Of a DNA stretch of 64,000 nucleotides, positions 62,254-64,000 are shown in pieces (positions within the stretch are counted from its first letter, which is position 1; each line of letters opens with the position of its first letter). The translations under genes were made by a program, and so were the position numbers. Location of the stretch: the NCBI GenBank assembly GCA_902363145.1, contig CABIZB010000009.1:1-64000 (forward strand). The letters run 5' to 3'. A model generated the notes under the pieces. The model saw nothing but the letters and a program-made list of their open reading frames with translations, ran no database searches and was not told the DNA's origin. Origin of the DNA: Oscillospiraceae bacterium (lineage in GTDB: Bacteria; Bacillota; Clostridia; Oscillospirales; Ruminococcaceae).

Positions 62254-63168
62254 TTAATTTATAAGTTCATTAATGCGATTTCCGATATTGTCCATCATAT
62301 CGGACGGCTCAGCATTATTACTGTTGTCAAGAAGACACCACTTTTCACAAAGCACAGCTTCCTCGCCGGTTGCAAATTTCCGCTTTTCGCCCAGAAACTC
62401 ACATTCAAGGAAAAGATCGTTGGTGTAGACCTCAAAGTTGCAGGAAAAATCGGGATAGCAGACGTCCTTGTATTCGGAAATACATTTCGCGAAGATCTGC
62501 TCCTTAACCGCATACACCGCAAAGCCGTCCTCGAGATTAAAGCCCGCCTTGAACGCCTTGCGAATAAAGGAATCCTGCCTTATGCGCACCATGGAATTGC
62601 TCATTCTGAATCTGCTGTCACAGATATCCGAGTAATCCCACAGGCTGATAACTCTGTTGGGGAGATATCCTCTCTTGGCGGTATTTACGGGTATCATGCA
62701 AACTCCGCCATCGGAAAGACTTGTTACCGACCAGGGAGCAAACTCTGTCTCTGACTCGGAAACATTTTTTATCCTGTGAGTGAGCTTTACCACAGGAGCA
62801 GTATCGTCAATCTCAATAATGACCGTAAATTCCTTGCCGAAAGGTGTTACGGGAGGAGTCAGGATAAGCCTATTACCCTCTATACTGCAGCTCACCGGGG
62901 CATTATCGGGATAATATGTCTCGGGATTTACCTCGGGAGCTATCCATATCCTGTGACCGCCGTAAGCCACCCAGCTTCCGTATTCACCTGCAGGCTCGGT
63001 AAAGCGGCGTTCAACATCCTCAAACAGGACATTTTCCTTGCCCCTGCGGGCGAAATATATTATCCTCGGGCCCAGATCCACTGTAACACCGAGAGAAATA
63101 AGACCGTTATCCAGAAATACGCAGTTTCCGAAATTCTTGTACTGCTTATTAGAAACTCTTACGCTCAT
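62254..63168 (-). CDS. mutarotase-like beta-sandwich protein (DUF4380-like)
   Basis: A 304-residue protein with an aldose-epimerase-like fold: ISLGVTVDLGPRIIYFARRG near 22-41, then WVAYGGHRIWIAPE near 67-80, and a central KNVSESETEFAPWSVTSL. These are like DUF4380/galactose-mutarotase-type proteins, but the mutarotase catalytic residues are not obvious. As first gene of the xylan gene run it may process the anomeric form of a sugar or act on uronic acids. The start at 63168 is used; a TTG at 63180 adds four residues. Confidence in the exact reaction is low. Confidence 0.6.
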   Translation of the reverse strand: MSVRVSNKQYKNFGNCVFLDNGLISLGVTVDLGPRIIYFARRGKENVLFEDVERRFTEPAGEYGSWVAYGGHRIWIAPEVNPETYYPDNAPVSCSIEGNRLILTPPVTPFGKEFTVIIEIDDTAPVVKLTHRIKNVSESETEFAPWSVTSLSDGGVCMIPVNTAKRGYLPNRVISLWDYSDICDSRFRMSNSMVRIRQDSFIRKAFKAGFNLEDGFAVYAVKEQIFAKCISEYKDVCYPDFSCNFEVYTNDLFLECEFLGEKRKFATGEEAVLCEKWCLLDNSNNAEPSDMMDNIGNRINELIN

Positions 63169-63260
63169 AGTATTGACCAACCTTCTTTAAAAGCCGCATT
63201 TACGTGGGCAGAAATATGTTCGTTTTCGCCCTTTGTCCGTATGTCGTATTGAATGACTAA

Positions 63261-63290
63261 ATTATATAACAATCTCACGAGATTTACCAA
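63261..63290 (-). promoter_or_regulatory. promoter and operator-like palindrome of the xylan operon
   Basis: Minus-strand TTGGTA (63285-63290) and TATAAT (63261-63266) with an 18-base spacer that holds the palindrome AATCTCACGAGATT (63271-63284). A protein bound there would block or reshape the promoter. Confidence 0.6.
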
Positions 63291-63375
63291 TCGTTTTTTG
63301 CGTTTTTGATTTCACATATTGTGCTATTTTTTTATGCGAGATTTGTATGGCTTTACAAAAAACAGGTCAAATGTA

Positions 63376-63404
63376 TTGCCTTTTTATACAAGACGTGTTA
63401 TTAT
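63376..63404 (+). promoter_or_regulatory. promoter of the AraC-type regulator
   Basis: TTGCCT (63376-63381) and TATTAT (63399-63404), 17-base spacer, divergent from the xylan operon promoter. Confidence 0.5.
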
Positions 63405-63528
63405 AGTAATATAAACGTTACAAAAGTTGTGCCGATGATGCCAAAATTTATTACGAGATATCAATTTATGCCGCTATTTCAAAGCTTTTGCTTGAAAAAT
63501 TACAACAAAAAGGAACGGTGGGGCTTAT

Positions 63529-64000
63529 ATGATCGTACATCTTAACGGCGACTACGAAACAGTCGATTATGTTCCAAACCGAAGTGTTCTGTTATACGAC
63601 AATAATGAGGATGAGGAATATCCTCTCCACTGGCACAACGCCATAGAAATAATCATGCCCCTCACAAACGGCTTTGAGGCTGTATGCGCAGGCAAGAATT
63701 ATAAGCTTTCCGAAAGGGATATCCTGATAATCCCCGGGGGCACTCTTCACAATCTGAAAGCACAGTCGGGCAGAAGGATCATCTTCCTGTGCGACAACAA
63801 TTCCTTGGCGGCAAACCCCGCACTGTCCGAGCTTTATTCTGTCCTTTCAGAGCCTGTGCTCATAAATTCGGATTATGACAAGGAATTTCTAAAATCCTTG
63901 AATCATATCCTGGAGGAGATATACGTTCTGTATTCAAATTACACCGACATAACCGAGGTGTATATCTACATTAAGCTGGTAACTCTCCTTGCAAGGATAA
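63529..64000 (+). CDS. AraC-family regulator, N-terminal part (cut by window edge)
   Basis: The frame is open from the ATG at 63529 to the window end (157 codons). It shows a cupin-type sensing domain: EEYPLHWHNAIEIIMPL near 32-48, then ERDILIIPGGTLHNLKA near 66-82, a pattern found in AraC-type regulators. The DNA-binding domain would lie beyond 64000. It is divergent from the xylan gene run with a 360-base control region, so it is probably the regulator of that run, sensing xylose or xylo-oligomers. AAGGAACGG precedes the start. Confidence 0.78.
   Translation, partial: MIVHLNGDYETVDYVPNRSVLLYDNNEDEEYPLHWHNAIEIIMPLTNGFEAVCAGKNYKLSERDILIIPGGTLHNLKAQSGRRIIFLCDNNSLAANPALSELYSVLSEPVLINSDYDKEFLKSLNHILEEIYVLYSNYTDITEVYIYIKLVTLLARI

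Overview
The window reads as a chromosomal segment of a plant-fibre-degrading, gut-dwelling Clostridia member, most like Ruminococcus (Oscillospiraceae). I base this on the gene families and on low-GC Gram-positive signals: strong AGGAGG-type ribosome sites, TTGACA-N17-TATAAT promoters, a T-box leader, GatCAB, an EF-G-like/NYN fusion, a GH44 glucanase, many xylanases, and a bile-salt hydrolase that points to an animal gut. No rRNA, tRNA or CRISPR array was seen.

Layout. 1-1100: IS30-type transposase remnants and a small membrane protein. 1143-4222: zinc-ribbon membrane protein, alkyltransferase-like protein with a PWHR motif, a secreted or anchored protein, and a RelA-type HD hydrolase. 4339-7604 (-): gatC-gatA-gatB. 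7851-11578 (+): EF-G-like GTPase fused to a NYN nuclease, then bcp and trmO. 11587-14366: AraC regulator divergent from a GH44 enzyme whose membrane anchor is out of frame. 14686-19639 (+): rpiB, upp, glmS, a glycosyltransferase, ppa, cdd. 19837-25609 (-): pyrG; a three-gene transporter behind a tryptophan T-box; bioY. 25772-28044 (-): overlapping flippase, ABC ATPase and CsoR-like genes. 28812-32352 (-): a four-gene overlapping operon. 32529-35134 (+): CobW-like GTPase, bile-salt hydrolase, flavodoxin-like reductase.

36083-63168 is dominated by xylan use. A long minus-strand gene run (63168 down to 50505) carries a mutarotase-like protein, GH3, xylA, xylB, a two-domain esterase, a cytoplasmic GH10, GH67 alpha-glucuronidase and a transaldolase-like aldolase. 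Next to it are a sugar-binding lipoprotein, three GH43 enzymes, a type-B carboxylesterase, a secreted GH10 with a CBM22-like domain and a CE2-like esterase. Together they can deacetylate xylan, cut it outside, bind the oligomers, finish hydrolysis inside and feed xylulose-5-phosphate to the pentose pathway. No sugar permease lies in the window. A divergent AraC-type regulator, cut off by the window edge, is the likely switch.

The window is also rich in small mobile repeats. MITE A (161 bp) shares its ends with an IS5-type transposase fragment; two inverted copies bracket a DUF1003 gene. MITE B (about 100 bp, six copies) shares its ends with IS4-like transposase remnants. A third family sits just downstream of intrinsic terminators, and two long members carry a closing stem and short peptide-coding remnants. 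There is also a collapsed GH10 pseudogene at 49518-49639.
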